Source of the DNA: Priestia megaterium | GTDB taxonomy: Bacteria > Bacillota > Bacilli > Bacillales > Bacillaceae_H | Assembly (NCBI RefSeq): GCF_023824195.1 | Contig: NZ_CP085442.1 | Span: forward strand, 4,502,001 to 4,566,000 | Direction of reading: 5' to 3' | DNA: 64,000 nucleotides | In this document: in pieces, positions 48,666 to 57,632 of the stretch | How positions within the stretch are numbered: the first letter of the stretch is position 1 | Layout of the letters: every line of letters begins with the position of its first letter | Translations under genes and position numbers: made by a program | Notes under the pieces: model-generated | Seen by the model: only the letters and a program-made list of their open reading frames with translations | Database searches by the model: none | Told to the model about the DNA's origin: nothing

Positions 48666-49668
48666 AAGACGTTACAAGGCTTTCATACTGCTGAAGAGCT
48701 TTTAACACGTATCGCTGAGCAAGCCAAGCATCTTTACTGCTTTTATTGTCTTCATATGAAGAAAGAGAAGCAGCAGCTTTTTGAAGGGTGCTCACCATGG
48801 TTTTAATGTCTTCATTTGACGCTTCTTTCTGAACTTTTGTCAGCTCTTTTTTCAGAGATTTGATATCGGCTACCCGCTCTCCTTCAATTGCTTTAACAGA
48901 TTGATCTAAGAGATTAGCCATAAACGGCTGCGCTGTTGTTATAACCGTTTGATCTTTTTGCCCTAATTCGCTAGTGGGCTTAATTTCATAAGACTTTACA
49001 TATACATCTTTACCTTGTTGTTTATACGTTTTACTAAGTGCGTTCGCTTTTTCTTCTCCAGTGGCAGCACCAACGACAAGAGAATAGGTTTTAGGTGAAA
49101 AGATCTCGCCTGCTTCGTTCTCTTCTTTCCATTTATCCATTGCTTTATTTGCAGCAGTTTTTGATGAAAAAGCACCTGCTTGTACAATGTAAAAGGAAAA
49201 AGGTTCTAAAGTAGAAGCAGCAGCGGATGTCCCCTTCGATTCCTGTTCGCTTTTCTTTTCAGCTTTCCCAACACTTTCAGTGGTAGACGCTGTTTGAGCA
49301 GCTTTTTCTTCTTTCGTTCGCTCACTTGTTTGTGCTTTGCTTACGGGCTGTTCGCTTCCTGTCATCATTTTCACACCGACCATGCCGATGCCGCTGCCTA
49401 TTCCGACTGCTAGCAGTACAATCACGGCCGTTCGTTTAATTACACCGCCGTTTACCGTTTTAATCGAAACATTTTTAGGATGTAATCGCGGCTTTTTCTT
49501 TTTTTCATTTCTTACATCTTCAATAAACACCACTTTATTTTCTTCCACATGAGAATCTGTGGATGCCGGTTCCGGAAGAACCCAAGTAAATTCGTCTTTT
49601 TCTGGCGCTTGTTCTTCCTTGGATTGACCGTTGATTTTAATTGAAATTTTTCGTTCCTGCTTGTCCAC
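48664..49668 (-). CDS. spoIIB: Stage II sporulation protein B
   Basis: Septum-localised protein that speeds engulfment-related septal thinning. Of 334 residues, the first 95 are a charged cytoplasmic part, then one membrane segment (AVIVLLAVGIGSGIGMVGV), a Lys/Glu/Thr-rich linker and a SPOR peptidoglycan-binding domain (FSFYIVQAGAFSSKTAANK). The start is a GTG preceded by AAAGGCGGTGGGG. The length and its place between comC and maf match B. subtilis SpoIIB. Confidence 0.88.
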   Translation of the reverse strand: MDKQERKISIKINGQSKEEQAPEKDEFTWVLPEPASTDSHVEENKVVFIEDVRNEKKKKPRLHPKNVSIKTVNGGVIKRTAVIVLLAVGIGSGIGMVGVKMMTGSEQPVSKAQTSERTKEEKAAQTASTTESVGKAEKKSEQESKGTSAAASTLEPFSFYIVQAGAFSSKTAANKAMDKWKEENEAGEIFSPKTYSLVVGAATGEEKANALSKTYKQQGKDVYVKSYEIKPTSELGQKDQTVITTAQPFMANLLDQSVKAIEGERVADIKSLKKELTKVQKEASNEDIKTMVSTLQKAAASLSSYEDNKSSKDAWLAQRYVLKALQQYESLVTS

Positions 49669-49763
49669 TGCCCCACCGCCTTTAGTTAACGTAGTCTTAG
49701 TACCGGTTGCAAGCTGAGGTAAACCGACATAAAACATACACTTTTTTCCATGCTATCATAGAA

Positions 49764-49799
49764 GAAAAAAAAAATAACAAGACATTTGTCGTCTTGTTA
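49764..49799 (-). terminator. Terminator of comC
   Basis: AACAAGAC (49776-49783) pairs with GTCTTGTT (49791-49798), followed on the minus strand by ten or more T. Confidence 0.85.
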
Positions 49800-49855
49800 C
49801 AAAAGGTTTTCGCTATTTAGTTACAGAAATTTTAAATTTGTCGAAGACTTGAAGT

Positions 49856-50611
49856 TCAATAAAAATAGTTGCTAACATACCAATCTATCAATTCGTTTCC
49901 ATGAAAATAAGCAGCGATTGTCCCTATAAAAATAAATGGAACGAAAGGAATTGGTACACCTACCTTTGCCTTTTTCATTAATAACGCTCCTATACTAACG
50001 GTTCCGCCTATTAATATAGCTAAAAAAAGCGATAGTAAAACAAGCTTTACTCCAAGCACAATACCAATCAAACCATACAATTTAATATCTCCTTCTCCAA
50101 GCCCTCCTCTGCTGAGAAATGCGATTAGAAAGAGGAGAAAAAATGCTATTCCTCCTCCCATTAAGGAATCACTCCACGAAGTTAATGGAATGAAAAGACG
50201 CTCAAGTAGAAAGATAGGCAAAAAGAAAAGCAGCACCTTATTTGGGACAATCATATAGGCTATATCTGAGACAACTATAATTGTTAAAAAAGAAACAAAG
50301 GTTAATATGACAATCAGTTCTAACGTCATATTCAATCTAAAAAAAGCATAGACAAATAAACTTCCTGTCGAAAATTCTACGAACGGGTAGATGAAGGAGA
50401 TTTTTTTGCGACACATACTACATTTTCCTGCATTTTTAATGTAGGAGACTATCGGAATTAATTGTTGTGGAGAAAGCATGTATAAACAGTGTGGACAATG
50501 AGATCTTGGAGATAAAATAGATTTTTTCTGAGGAATTCTAAGGCCTGCTACGTTATAAAATGAACCTAACGTGATACCTGAAACAAATGCATAGAGGTAA
50601 ATTAAACTCAT
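49856..50611 (-). CDS. comC: Type IV prepilin peptidase ComC
   Basis: Membrane aspartyl protease that cleaves and methylates the ComG pseudopilins for DNA uptake. The 251-residue protein has the two CxxC pairs of the cytosolic domain (CPHCLYML, CSMCRKK). The catalytic Asp residues lie in VVSDIAYMIVPN and GEGDIKLYG, with several membrane segments around them. It overlaps the preceding small gene by ATGA. Confidence 0.94.
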   Translation of the reverse strand: MSLIYLYAFVSGITLGSFYNVAGLRIPQKKSILSPRSHCPHCLYMLSPQQLIPIVSYIKNAGKCSMCRKKISFIYPFVEFSTGSLFVYAFFRLNMTLELIVILTFVSFLTIIVVSDIAYMIVPNKVLLFFLPIFLLERLFIPLTSWSDSLMGGGIAFFLLFLIAFLSRGGLGEGDIKLYGLIGIVLGVKLVLLSLFLAILIGGTVSIGALLMKKAKVGVPIPFVPFIFIGTIAAYFHGNELIDWYVSNYFY

Positions 50612-50802
50612 ACTATTTCTTCCATCTCAGGCGTGCTGCTTACTAATTGTAGGTTTTCTTTTGAGTGAAGAAATGTATCTTTTTCCCTTAAATAGCTGCC
50701 AATAAACGGAATGAGAAAAGCTGCTAGAAGACCTATTACGATAACCAGTATGATCACTTTCATTAGAGAAATTTCTTTATTCCTCGTTGACAGTTTATCC
50801 AT
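50608..50802 (-). CDS. Small membrane protein with a pilin-like N-terminus, coupled to comC
   Basis: A 64-residue protein with one hydrophobic segment at about 15-36 preceded by STRNKEISLMK. The pattern resembles a type IV pilin leader (K-G-F-T-L-x-E followed by a hydrophobic helix and Pro). However, the cleavage-site Gly is Glu and the Glu at +5 is Lys, so processing by ComC is doubtful. It has a good AAGGAGAG ribosome site and its stop overlaps the comC start. I do not recognise a named family. Confidence 0.6.
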   Translation of the reverse strand: MDKLSTRNKEISLMKVIILVIVIGLLAAFLIPFIGSYLREKDTFLHSKENLQLVSSTPEMEEIV

Positions 50803-50824
50803 TTCAATATCTCTCCTTTATTGA

Positions 50825-50881
50825 TTAGTATCGAACAGCTCCTTCATTAATAAACTGAATCATAATACCCATAAAAGTCAT
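50825..50881 (-). CDS. Possible 18-residue peptide upstream of the pilin-like gene
   Basis: ATG-to-TAA frame encoding MTFMGIMIQFINEGAVRY, preceded by AAGGAAGGAGG ten bases before the ATG. It ends 22 bases before the pilin-like gene. The ribosome site is as strong as those of the real genes here, but the frame is too short for codon statistics to help. Confidence 0.4.
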   Translation of the reverse strand: MTFMGIMIQFINEGAVRY

Positions 50882-50956
50882 ATTCTGTATGCCTCCTTCC
50901 TTAAAACACACTTTTTATAGGTAATAAGGATTATACCACTAAAAAACAAAAACAGC

Positions 50957-50988
50957 ATAAAAAAACGTCTGCAAAAGCAGACGTCTTT
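50957..50988 (-). terminator. Terminator of ctaM
   Basis: ACGTCTGC (50965-50972) and its exact complement (50977-50984) with an AAAA loop; T-run on the minus strand. Confidence 0.9.
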
Positions 50989-51545
50989 TAATAGTAAGGA
51001 GCCATAAATAAGTAGACAATTACACCTGTAAGACTTACATAAAGCCAGATTGGCATTGTCCATCGCACAATTTTTTTGTGTTTTTCAACTTGCATTGTCC
51101 AGCCCCACACAAGTGCAAACAGTGCCAGCGGAACAATAATCGCTGCTAGGAAACTGTGTGTGATCAAAATAAAGAAGTAAATGGGACGAACGATTCCTTC
51201 TCCACCAAACGTAGCTGTTTCTGTGGAAATATAATGGAACGTTAAATATGAAACTAAAAAGAGCAGTGTAGAAGTGAATGCTGCTAAAATAAAACCTTTA
51301 TGAGCATTAATATTTTTCCTGAAAATTGAAATCAACGCTGCAACTAAAAAAATAAACGTAAAACTATTCAAAATAGCATTTAACCGTGGAAAGATAGTCA
51401 AATCAAAACTTACTTTTCCTTGATAGCCAATATTCGAAAAGAATAGCAGTAAAATAATAACATTCGCTATCACTGAAAAGGTAAGAATAATACCGGTAAA
51501 GTTTTTATTACTTTTCGGTACAATTTTTTCATTATTCTTACTCAT
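50988..51545 (-). CDS. ctaM: DUF420 membrane protein CtaM (YozB-like)
   Basis: A 185-residue protein with five hydrophobic segments and the DUF420 pattern (LNSFTFIFLVAALISIFRKN, HKGFILAAFTSTLLFLVSYLTFHY, THSFLAAIIVPLAL). Conserved histidines are in these segments. The Staphylococcus homologue CtaM is needed for heme-A-type terminal oxidases, so a role in cytochrome oxidase maturation is likely by family. No cta genes lie in the window, so this rests on family membership alone. Confidence 0.82.
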   Translation of the reverse strand: MSKNNEKIVPKSNKNFTGIILTFSVIANVIILLLFFSNIGYQGKVSFDLTIFPRLNAILNSFTFIFLVAALISIFRKNINAHKGFILAAFTSTLLFLVSYLTFHYISTETATFGGEGIVRPIYFFILITHSFLAAIIVPLALFALVWGWTMQVEKHKKIVRWTMPIWLYVSLTGVIVYLFMAPYY

Positions 51546-51669
51546 GTTAACAATCTCCTTATTTAGTGATGTACATGTTTATTATATATCACTTACCTAG
51601 GGGGTGAAAGTGACAATACTTTGAACTTAGTGCTTCCTTATTATCCGTATCCTTTCCTCACATTATGTT

Positions 51670-51699
51670 AAAAGCAGCAAGCTTTCACTTGCTGCTTTT
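51670..51699 (-). terminator. Terminator of valS-folC
   Basis: AAAAGCAGCAAG and its complement with a 6-base loop and T-run, directly after the folC stop. Confidence 0.85.
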
Positions 51700-51701
51700 G
51701 C

Positions 51702-53000
51702 TCATTTTAGAAGAAAAGCCCGCACTTCTGATATAAAATACAGAGACCCTGTAATCACGACCATGTCTTGTTCACCTGTCGCCTTTTCCTTTACGTAAGC
51801 AATTGCTTTTTTCCACTCCTCGTCCATATGCCTATTATGATGAGTACTCATCTCATAAAGCTCTTGAGCTGCGCGAGCACGAGGAAAGTCAAACGACGTA
51901 AATGTAATACTTGCAGCGATTGTTTCAAGTTCTTGGACCATTCGATCAGCGCTTTTATCATTTAAGCAGCTGAAAACTAAATGAATGTTTCGATCTTCAT
52001 AATGAAGGCGTAAAGTAGATAACAAGCTATCAATGCCTTCTGCATTATGAGCCCCATCAATAATCGTTAAAGGATGCTCATTTACTATCTCAAAGCGGCC
52101 GTTCCACTTTGTATGCTGAATCCCTTTTATCATTTGCTCATTGGAGATAGAAAGCTTTTTCTTTTCTTTTAAATAACAAACGGCCATGACGGCCAAAGCT
52201 GCATTTTTAACTTGATGATAGCCAAGCATATTTAATTTCAAGTCTTCAAATGTGTCATACGGCGTTTTTAACGTAAAGCTTTCCCCATTCACTACCGGCT
52301 CATAGTTTTCAATGTCAAAATCTTTTCCTAACACAAATAACGAAGCCTGCTTTGACTTTGCTTCTTCAGTAATGACATCAAGTGCCTTTACTTGCTCTGC
52401 ACCAGTAATAATAGGGACTTCTTTTTTAATAATCCCCGCTTTTTCTGCTGCAATTTCTTCTACCGTATCACCTAGTATTGCCATATGATCAAATCCAATG
52501 CTTGTAATAATACTCACCATAGGATTCACAACGTTTGTTGAGTCATACCGTCCTCCAAGACCTGTTTCAAACACAACATAGTCAACTGACTCATGATAGC
52601 CGAAATAAAGAAAAGCCATGACTGTAATCACTTCAAATTCCGTTGCTGACCCTAAGCTTGTATGTTCTAGTCGCTCCACAACAGGCTTTATTTCCTGAAC
52701 AAGAGCGGTCATTGCTTCATTTGAAATAGGCTGTCCATTCACGCTGATCCGCTCATTAAATGTTTCGATATAAGGAGAAGTAAACGTTCCAACTTTATAT
52801 CCTGCTTCTTCTAACATGTTTCGTAAATAAGAAACGGTAGAACCTTTACCATTCGTCCCAGCAACATGAATAGCATTTAGATTTTGCTGCGGAAAATCAA
52901 GCTGCTCTAGCATCCATTCCATTCGTTCTAACCCCGGCTTGATTCCAAAGCGAAGTCTATTATGAATCCAATCAAGCGCTTCTTCATATGTCGTTATCAT
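51702..53000 (-). CDS. folC: Folylpolyglutamate synthase / dihydrofolate synthase
   Basis: Adds glutamate to folates (and possibly to dihydropteroate). The 432-residue Mur-ligase-family protein has the P-loop VAGTNGKGSTVSYL, the signature FETGLGGRYDSTN, the carbamate-Lys region AGIIKKEVP and the C-terminal IDGAHNAEG. It follows valS, as in B. subtilis. Confidence 0.96.
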   Translation of the reverse strand: MITTYEEALDWIHNRLRFGIKPGLERMEWMLEQLDFPQQNLNAIHVAGTNGKGSTVSYLRNMLEEAGYKVGTFTSPYIETFNERISVNGQPISNEAMTALVQEIKPVVERLEHTSLGSATEFEVITVMAFLYFGYHESVDYVVFETGLGGRYDSTNVVNPMVSIITSIGFDHMAILGDTVEEIAAEKAGIIKKEVPIITGAEQVKALDVITEEAKSKQASLFVLGKDFDIENYEPVVNGESFTLKTPYDTFEDLKLNMLGYHQVKNAALAVMAVCYLKEKKKLSISNEQMIKGIQHTKWNGRFEIVNEHPLTIIDGAHNAEGIDSLLSTLRLHYEDRNIHLVFSCLNDKSADRMVQELETIAASITFTSFDFPRARAAQELYEMSTHHNRHMDEEWKKAIAYVKEKATGEQDMVVITGSLYFISEVRAFLLK

Positions 53001-53039
53001 CTTTTATTCACCTTTCTTTTCCATCGCTATTATTATGTA

Positions 53040-53075
53040 AAGAAAAAGCGTCGCTATACAAGCCACGCTTTTTCT
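53040..53075 (-). terminator. Terminator after valS
   Basis: AAAAAGCGT (53043-53051) and its complement (53065-53073) with a 13-base loop and a following T-tract; read-through into folC is possible. Confidence 0.75.
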
Positions 53076-53096
53076 GTTGGTTCATTAACCCATTGA

Positions 53097-55739
53097 TTAT
53101 CCGCGTAATTCAGCAATACGAGACTGAACAGCTTCGCGTTTTTCAACATAATCCTGCTCTTTTGCACGCTCTTCTTCTACTACTTTAGCAGGAGCTTTTG
53201 CAATAAAGCCTTGGTTGTTTAATTTCTTTTGTACACGTTCTACTTCTTTGTTTAACTTGTCGTATTCTTTTTCTAAACGCGCGATTTCTTCTTCGATATT
53301 AATTAAACCTTCAAGAGGTAAAATTAATTCTGCGCCTGTTACAACAGCAGTCATCGCTTTTTCATCTAATGAAACATCTGTTGAAATCACAAGCTCACTT
53401 GGATTACAGAAACGCTCTACATACGCACGGTTCTTTTCAAGCTGGCTTTGAATATTTTCATCTTTAGCTTTGATAAATAATTTTACTTGTTTGCTCATCG
53501 GCGTGTTCACTTCAGCACGAATGTTACGAACAGCGCGGATAATATCTACAAGTAAACGCATATCGTTAGCAGCTTCTTTATCAGAAAGCTCAGGGCGTAC
53601 TTCCGGCCATTTAGCTACTGTAATCGATTCGCCTTCATGCGGCAAGCTTTGCCAAATTTCCTCGGTAATAAACGGCATGAATGGATGTAAAAGTCGCATT
53701 GTGTTATCAAGTACATAAGCTAAAATTGAGCGAGTTGTCTTTTTAGCTGCTTCATCTTCTCCGTAAAGAGGAAGTTTAGCCATTTCAATGTACCAATCGC
53801 AGAAATCATCCCAAATAAAGTTATAAAGAATACGTCCAACTTCACCGAATTCATATTTGTCAGCTAATTTTGTTACGTGCTCAATCGTTTCATTTAAGCG
53901 CGTTAAAATCCATTTATCAGCAACAGACTTTTCGCCTGATAAATCAAGCTCTTCAAATGTGATGCCGCCCATATTCATTAATGCAAAACGAGAAGCATTC
54001 CAAATTTTATTTGCAAAGTTCCACGTCGCTTCGACTTTTTCAAAGCTGAAGCGTAAATCTTGTCCTGGTGAGCTTCCTGTAGATAAGAAGTAGCGAAGAG
54101 AATCCGCACCGTATTTCTCGATTACTTCCATTGGATCTACACCGTTACCAAGTGATTTACTCATTTTACGCCCTTCAGCATCTCGTACAAGACCGTGAAT
54201 GAGCACATCGTCAAACGGACGTTTACCCGTAAATTCAAGACCTTGGAAAATCATACGAGATACCCAGAAGAAAATAATATCGTAGCCTGTTACAAGCACG
54301 TTTGTTGGGTAGTAGCGTTTGAAATCAGCTGCATCCACATCCGGCCAGCCCATTGTTGAGAATGGCCACAGCGCTGAACTGAACCATGTGTCTAATACAT
54401 CTGAATCTTGTTCCCAGTTTTCGATATCTGCTGGAGCCTCATGATCTACGTATACTTCTCCAGTTTCTTTATGATACCAAGCTGGAATGCGGTGTCCCCA
54501 CCAAAGCTGGCGCGAAATACACCAGTCGCGAATATTTTCCATCCAGTGTAAGTATGTCTTTTCAAAACGATCAGGCACAAAGTTTACTTTTTCTTCTTGT
54601 TTTTGAAGATCTACTGCTTTATCTGCTAACGGCTGCATTTTTACAAACCACTGAGTTGATAAATAAGGTTCAACAACGGCACCGCTTCGTTCGCTGTGAC
54701 CTACTGAATGCATGTGGTCTTCAATGTTGAACAATACACCGTCTTCTTGAAGGTCTTTAACAATTTGCTTACGGCAAGCAAAACGATCCATTCCTTCATA
54801 TTTACCTGCTTTGTCATTCATCGTACCGTCTTGATTCATCACTAAAATACGCTCTAAATTATGACGGTTTCCAATTTCAAAATCGTTTGGGTCATGAGCA
54901 GGCGTAATTTTCACCGCACCAGAACCGAATTCCATATCTACATAATCATCGCCTACGATTGGAATTTCACGACCTACAATCGGAAGGACAACCTTTTTGC
55001 CGATTAAGTGCTTATAGCGATCGTCTTCAGGGTGAACAGCTACAGCCGTATCTCCTAGCATTGTTTCAGGACGAGTTGTTGCGATTTCGATATGTCCAGA
55101 ACCATCTGCCAACGGATAGCGCATATGATAAAATGCACCTTGTACATCTTTGTAAATAACCTCGATATCTGAAAGAGCTGTTTTTGTAGCTGGATCCCAG
55201 TTAATAATATATTCTCCGCGATAGATTAACCCTTTTTTATAAAGCGTTACGAATACTTCACGTACTGCTTTAGAAAGACCTTCATCAAGCGTGAAGCGCT
55301 CGCGTGAATAGTCCAAGCCAAGTCCTAGCTTCGACCACTGCTGGCGAATAAAGCTTGCATATTCTTCTTTCCATTTCCACGTTTCAGCTACAAAGTTTTC
55401 GCGGCCTAGATCGTAGCGGCTTTTCCCTTCGCTGCGAAGCTTTTCTTCTACTTTTGCCTGAGTTGCAATCCCTGCATGGTCCATGCCAGGAAGCCATAAA
55501 ACGTCATAGCCTTGCATGCGCTTCATACGCGTTAAAATGTCTTGTAACGTTGTATCCCAAGCGTGGCCTAAATGCAGCTTGCCCGTTACGTTTGGGGGTG
55601 GAATTACAATTGTATATGGCTCTTTTTCAAGATCGTTTGTTGCTTCAAAAAACTTCCCGTCTAACCAATACTGATAACGATTTTCTTCAACGGCTTTTGG
55701 ATCATACTTCGTTGGAAGAGTCACTTCTTTTTCAGACAT
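53097..55739 (-). CDS. valS: Valyl-tRNA synthetase
   Basis: Class I synthetase charging tRNA-Val. It is 880 residues long, the B. subtilis length. The HIGH motif is [15 protein letters not shown] and the KMSKS motif is [10 protein letters not shown]. An editing domain lies between, and the C-terminal coiled coil (about 810-880, [19 protein letters not shown]) is characteristic of ValRS. The ATG at 55739 has GGAGGTATA upstream, and an earlier ATG overlaps that site. Expression is controlled by the T-box leader. Confidence 0.98.
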   Translation of the reverse strand: MSEKEVTLPTKYDPKAVEENRYQYWLDGKFFEATNDLEKEPYTIVIPPPNVTGKLHLGHAWDTTLQDILTRMKRMQGYDVLWLPGMDHAGIATQAKVEEKLRSEGKSRYDLGRENFVAETWKWKEEYASFIRQQWSKLGLGLDYSRERFTLDEGLSKAVREVFVTLYKKGLIYRGEYIINWDPATKTALSDIEVIYKDVQGAFYHMRYPLADGSGHIEIATTRPETMLGDTAVAVHPEDDRYKHLIGKKVVLPIVGREIPIVGDDYVDMEFGSGAVKITPAHDPNDFEIGNRHNLERILVMNQDGTMNDKAGKYEGMDRFACRKQIVKDLQEDGVLFNIEDHMHSVGHSERSGAVVEPYLSTQWFVKMQPLADKAVDLQKQEEKVNFVPDRFEKTYLHWMENIRDWCISRQLWWGHRIPAWYHKETGEVYVDHEAPADIENWEQDSDVLDTWFSSALWPFSTMGWPDVDAADFKRYYPTNVLVTGYDIIFFWVSRMIFQGLEFTGKRPFDDVLIHGLVRDAEGRKMSKSLGNGVDPMEVIEKYGADSLRYFLSTGSSPGQDLRFSFEKVEATWNFANKIWNASRFALMNMGGITFEELDLSGEKSVADKWILTRLNETIEHVTKLADKYEFGEVGRILYNFIWDDFCDWYIEMAKLPLYGEDEAAKKTTRSILAYVLDNTMRLLHPFMPFITEEIWQSLPHEGESITVAKWPEVRPELSDKEAANDMRLLVDIIRAVRNIRAEVNTPMSKQVKLFIKAKDENIQSQLEKNRAYVERFCNPSELVISTDVSLDEKAMTAVVTGAELILPLEGLINIEEEIARLEKEYDKLNKEVERVQKKLNNQGFIAKAPAKVVEEERAKEQDYVEKREAVQSRIAELRG

Positions 55740-55802
55740 AATGTATACCTCCATAATATAAAGTTTCAGTCTTTAGAAACTGTGTAAATCTTTTATAAAC
55801 AT

Positions 55803-56081
55803 AAAAAAACTCCTTTCCTAATAAAAGGACGAAAGGAGTTGATTTCGCGGTACCACCTTTTTTTATAGACGTATCCCATTTGATAAGCCTATACACTTCA
55901 TTTCATAACGGTTGATTAACCGGCTTTTTCTACTGAGCTATGCAGCTGTTCAAAAAAGCTACTCATAGGCGACATTCCGAGTGCACATTCTTAAGAAATC
56001 TCACAGCAGCTGATTCCTCTCTCTGAAAGACGAACATCCCGTACTCTTCCTATTCACTGTATTTATGTATGAATTTCTCTT
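55803..56081 (-). promoter_or_regulatory. T-box leader of valS
   Basis: The minus strand carries the T-box core AAGGTGGTACCGCG (about 55846-55860) followed by an intrinsic terminator (arms around 55807-55817 and 55830-55840, then T-run). In Stem I, AGTA on the 5' side and GAAT-GTC on the 3' side give GTC (55971-55973) as the likely valine specifier. The base after TGG is T, which pairs with the A73 discriminator of tRNA-Val. Expression should rise when tRNA-Val is uncharged. Confidence 0.92.
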
Positions 56082-56087
56082 AATTAT

Positions 56088-56115
56088 ACTATATGAAAAA
56101 ATGTTGAATCGTCAA
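56088..56115 (-). promoter_or_regulatory. Sigma-A promoter of the valS leader
   Basis: Minus strand: TTGACG (56110-56115), 16 bases, TATAGT (56088-56093); start near 56081. Confidence 0.55.
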
Positions 56116-56229
56116 TAATCTTCTCCACTTTTTTACGATAATATTCATAATTTTTTTGTTCTGGTCTTTATTTTTTCATTCACTCGCTAAATTTGGAAAT
56201 AAAATGAAGAGTCCACTCAAAAAAATGGC

Positions 56230-56256
56230 ACCATTTCTTTCTTTTTTCATATACTG
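56230..56256 (+). promoter_or_regulatory. Possible late mother-cell (sigma-K-like) promoter
   Basis: AC (56230-56231), a 16-base gap and CATATACTG (56248-56256) resemble the sigma-K pattern AC-N16-17-CATAnnnTA, about 40 bases before a small membrane-protein gene. The match is loose and the call is weak. The remaining bases between here and the valS promoter show nothing else. Confidence 0.25.
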
Positions 56257-56296
56257 ACTTTAACCTGGGCACGTGGATTGAAAGGGGCATGTACAA

Positions 56297-56494
56297 ATGA
56301 AGAAACGAATAAATGTAAATTCGTATCAGCTGCAGCGGTGGCTCAAAACAGCAGGAGCGGCTTGTGGACAGTTTATTGTTCCTTTAACAATTTTTCAAGG
56401 TATACGTACACTATTTTTCCCTACAACCTTTGATGTACTGTTGCTGGCACTGCTTGCCATACTAGCGGTTGCTTTATATTCGGACTGGATTTAA
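56297..56494 (+). CDS. Small membrane protein of unknown function
   Basis: A 65-residue protein starting MKKRINVNSYQLQRWLK with two hydrophobic segments (about 18-40 and 45-63). The ATG follows AAAGGGGC at good spacing. I do not recognise the family. It is the only plus-strand gene in the valS-hem stretch and converges on ysxE, sharing the hairpin at its end. The surrounding spore genes and the loose sigma-K-like motif suggest, but do not prove, expression during sporulation. Confidence 0.65.
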   Translation: MKKRINVNSYQLQRWLKTAGAACGQFIVPLTIFQGIRTLFFPTTFDVLLLALLAILAVALYSDWI

Positions 56495-56522
56495 AAACCC
56501 AAGCGCTATTCGTTCGCTTGGG
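56493..56522 (-). terminator. Terminator of ysxE
   Basis: CCCAAGCG and its complement with a 9-base loop, followed on the minus strand by TTTTTAA. The ysxE stop codon lies inside the hairpin. The plus strand lacks a T-run. Confidence 0.8.
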
Positions 56523-57555
56523 CTTGTGCAGCTGCTTCCGCTGCCATTTTTTTTTGCTGATCTACTTCAAATATTTTAATATTCAGCTGTTCAATATTTT
56601 TCGTCAGCCAGTATGCTCGAATAAATGATTGCATATGTTCAAGCTCCGTTTTACTTTCTTTATGATGCCTATATTGAACGATACACTGATACAGGGGTTC
56701 TGGAAACGCCAAATAACTGTGCAAAAGCAGCCGTTCCTCTTCTCTGAGAGCAAAATGTTTTTCATACGTACTAAACCACTCATAGCTATCATAGGTAGTT
56801 ACTGGGTATGTGCGAAGAGTACGGAAATAAAATGAGACCAAATCATAAATTGGCGAAGCATCTTTTGCATGTTCAAAATTAATAAAAAAACCATTTCCCC
56901 GTTCGTCATAGATAAAATGTTTAGCCGATAGCTTTCCGTGAGAAGTAACCAGCCGGATCTTTTCCTTTTCTTCCATTTCATCGTTCCACTGATCGAGCTT
57001 TCCAAAACCAAATTCAAGCGCTCTCGTCATTTCGTAATAAAATGTACAGTAATGCAATTCAAAAGGGGACATATAAACTTTCTTCTCGCATTCTACTACG
57101 TATTGCTTCAGCTCTTCCTGACGTTTTTCCCACGTTTCTTTCATCGATGTATAATGATTTTCTATATCTTCTTTTTTTACTTCTACTTCCTGCGCCGAAG
57201 CACCGTGAAGCTTAGCAAGCTCTTGAAACAATTTATGATATCGAATGTCACGCTCTTCGGTTGGATTATTTGGGAGCCACGGCATTAAGTAATACGAGCC
57301 GCTTTCATCTGAAACAATGGGCTGAGAACGTTTCGTTTGATAAATAGGGACAAAGCCCATCCATCCTTTTTGATACATGTTCTGCAGCTTTTGAATGAAG
57401 TTCTGATTTCGTTCTTGATGATTCGTCATTTCTTTAAGCGCAAACACGCCGGTTTTCGTATAGACTTTTTTTACTTTTCCGTAGTCTTCGATAAAGTCAA
57501 CATCTAAGTCATATTCTTTTAACAATACTTTGTAGTCTGCTACTGTCCGCTGCAT
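56506..57555 (-). CDS. ysxE: YsxE, CotS-family spore coat protein (predicted pseudokinase)
   Basis: A 349-residue protein with the CotS/aminoglycoside-phosphotransferase fold. In B. subtilis YsxE is a coat protein encoded beside spoVID, as here. The catalytic-loop HGD...N appears as SHGKLSAKHFI and the metal-binding DFD as INFEHA. The catalytic Asp, the Asn and the metal Asp are therefore all replaced, which predicts loss of kinase activity. The C-terminus is an Ala/Gln-rich tail. The start has AAGGAGA 8 bases upstream. Confidence 0.85.
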   Translation of the reverse strand: MQRTVADYKVLLKEYDLDVDFIEDYGKVKKVYTKTGVFALKEMTNHQERNQNFIQKLQNMYQKGWMGFVPIYQTKRSQPIVSDESGSYYLMPWLPNNPTEERDIRYHKLFQELAKLHGASAQEVEVKKEDIENHYTSMKETWEKRQEELKQYVVECEKKVYMSPFELHYCTFYYEMTRALEFGFGKLDQWNDEMEEKEKIRLVTSHGKLSAKHFIYDERGNGFFINFEHAKDASPIYDLVSFYFRTLRTYPVTTYDSYEWFSTYEKHFALREEERLLLHSYLAFPEPLYQCIVQYRHHKESKTELEHMQSFIRAYWLTKNIEQLNIKIFEVDQQKKMAAEAAAQAQANE

Positions 57556-57575
57556 CTATATTCTCCTTCCTCGTA

Positions 57576-57626
57576 AAAAATAAAGAAAACAGTTAAGACA
57601 TTATATGCGTCAAAACTGTTTTCTTT
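57576..57626 (-). terminator. Hairpin between spoVID and ysxE
   Basis: AAAGAAAACAGTT (57582-57594) and its exact complement (57614-57626) enclose a 19-base loop, followed on the minus strand by ATTTTTT. It would terminate spoVID transcripts before ysxE. Confidence 0.7.
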
Positions 57627-57632
57627 CCGACT

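Noticed and set aside
50878-51063. Minus-strand open frame overlapping the end of ctaM
   Set aside because: It crosses the ctaM terminator and has no ribosome site.
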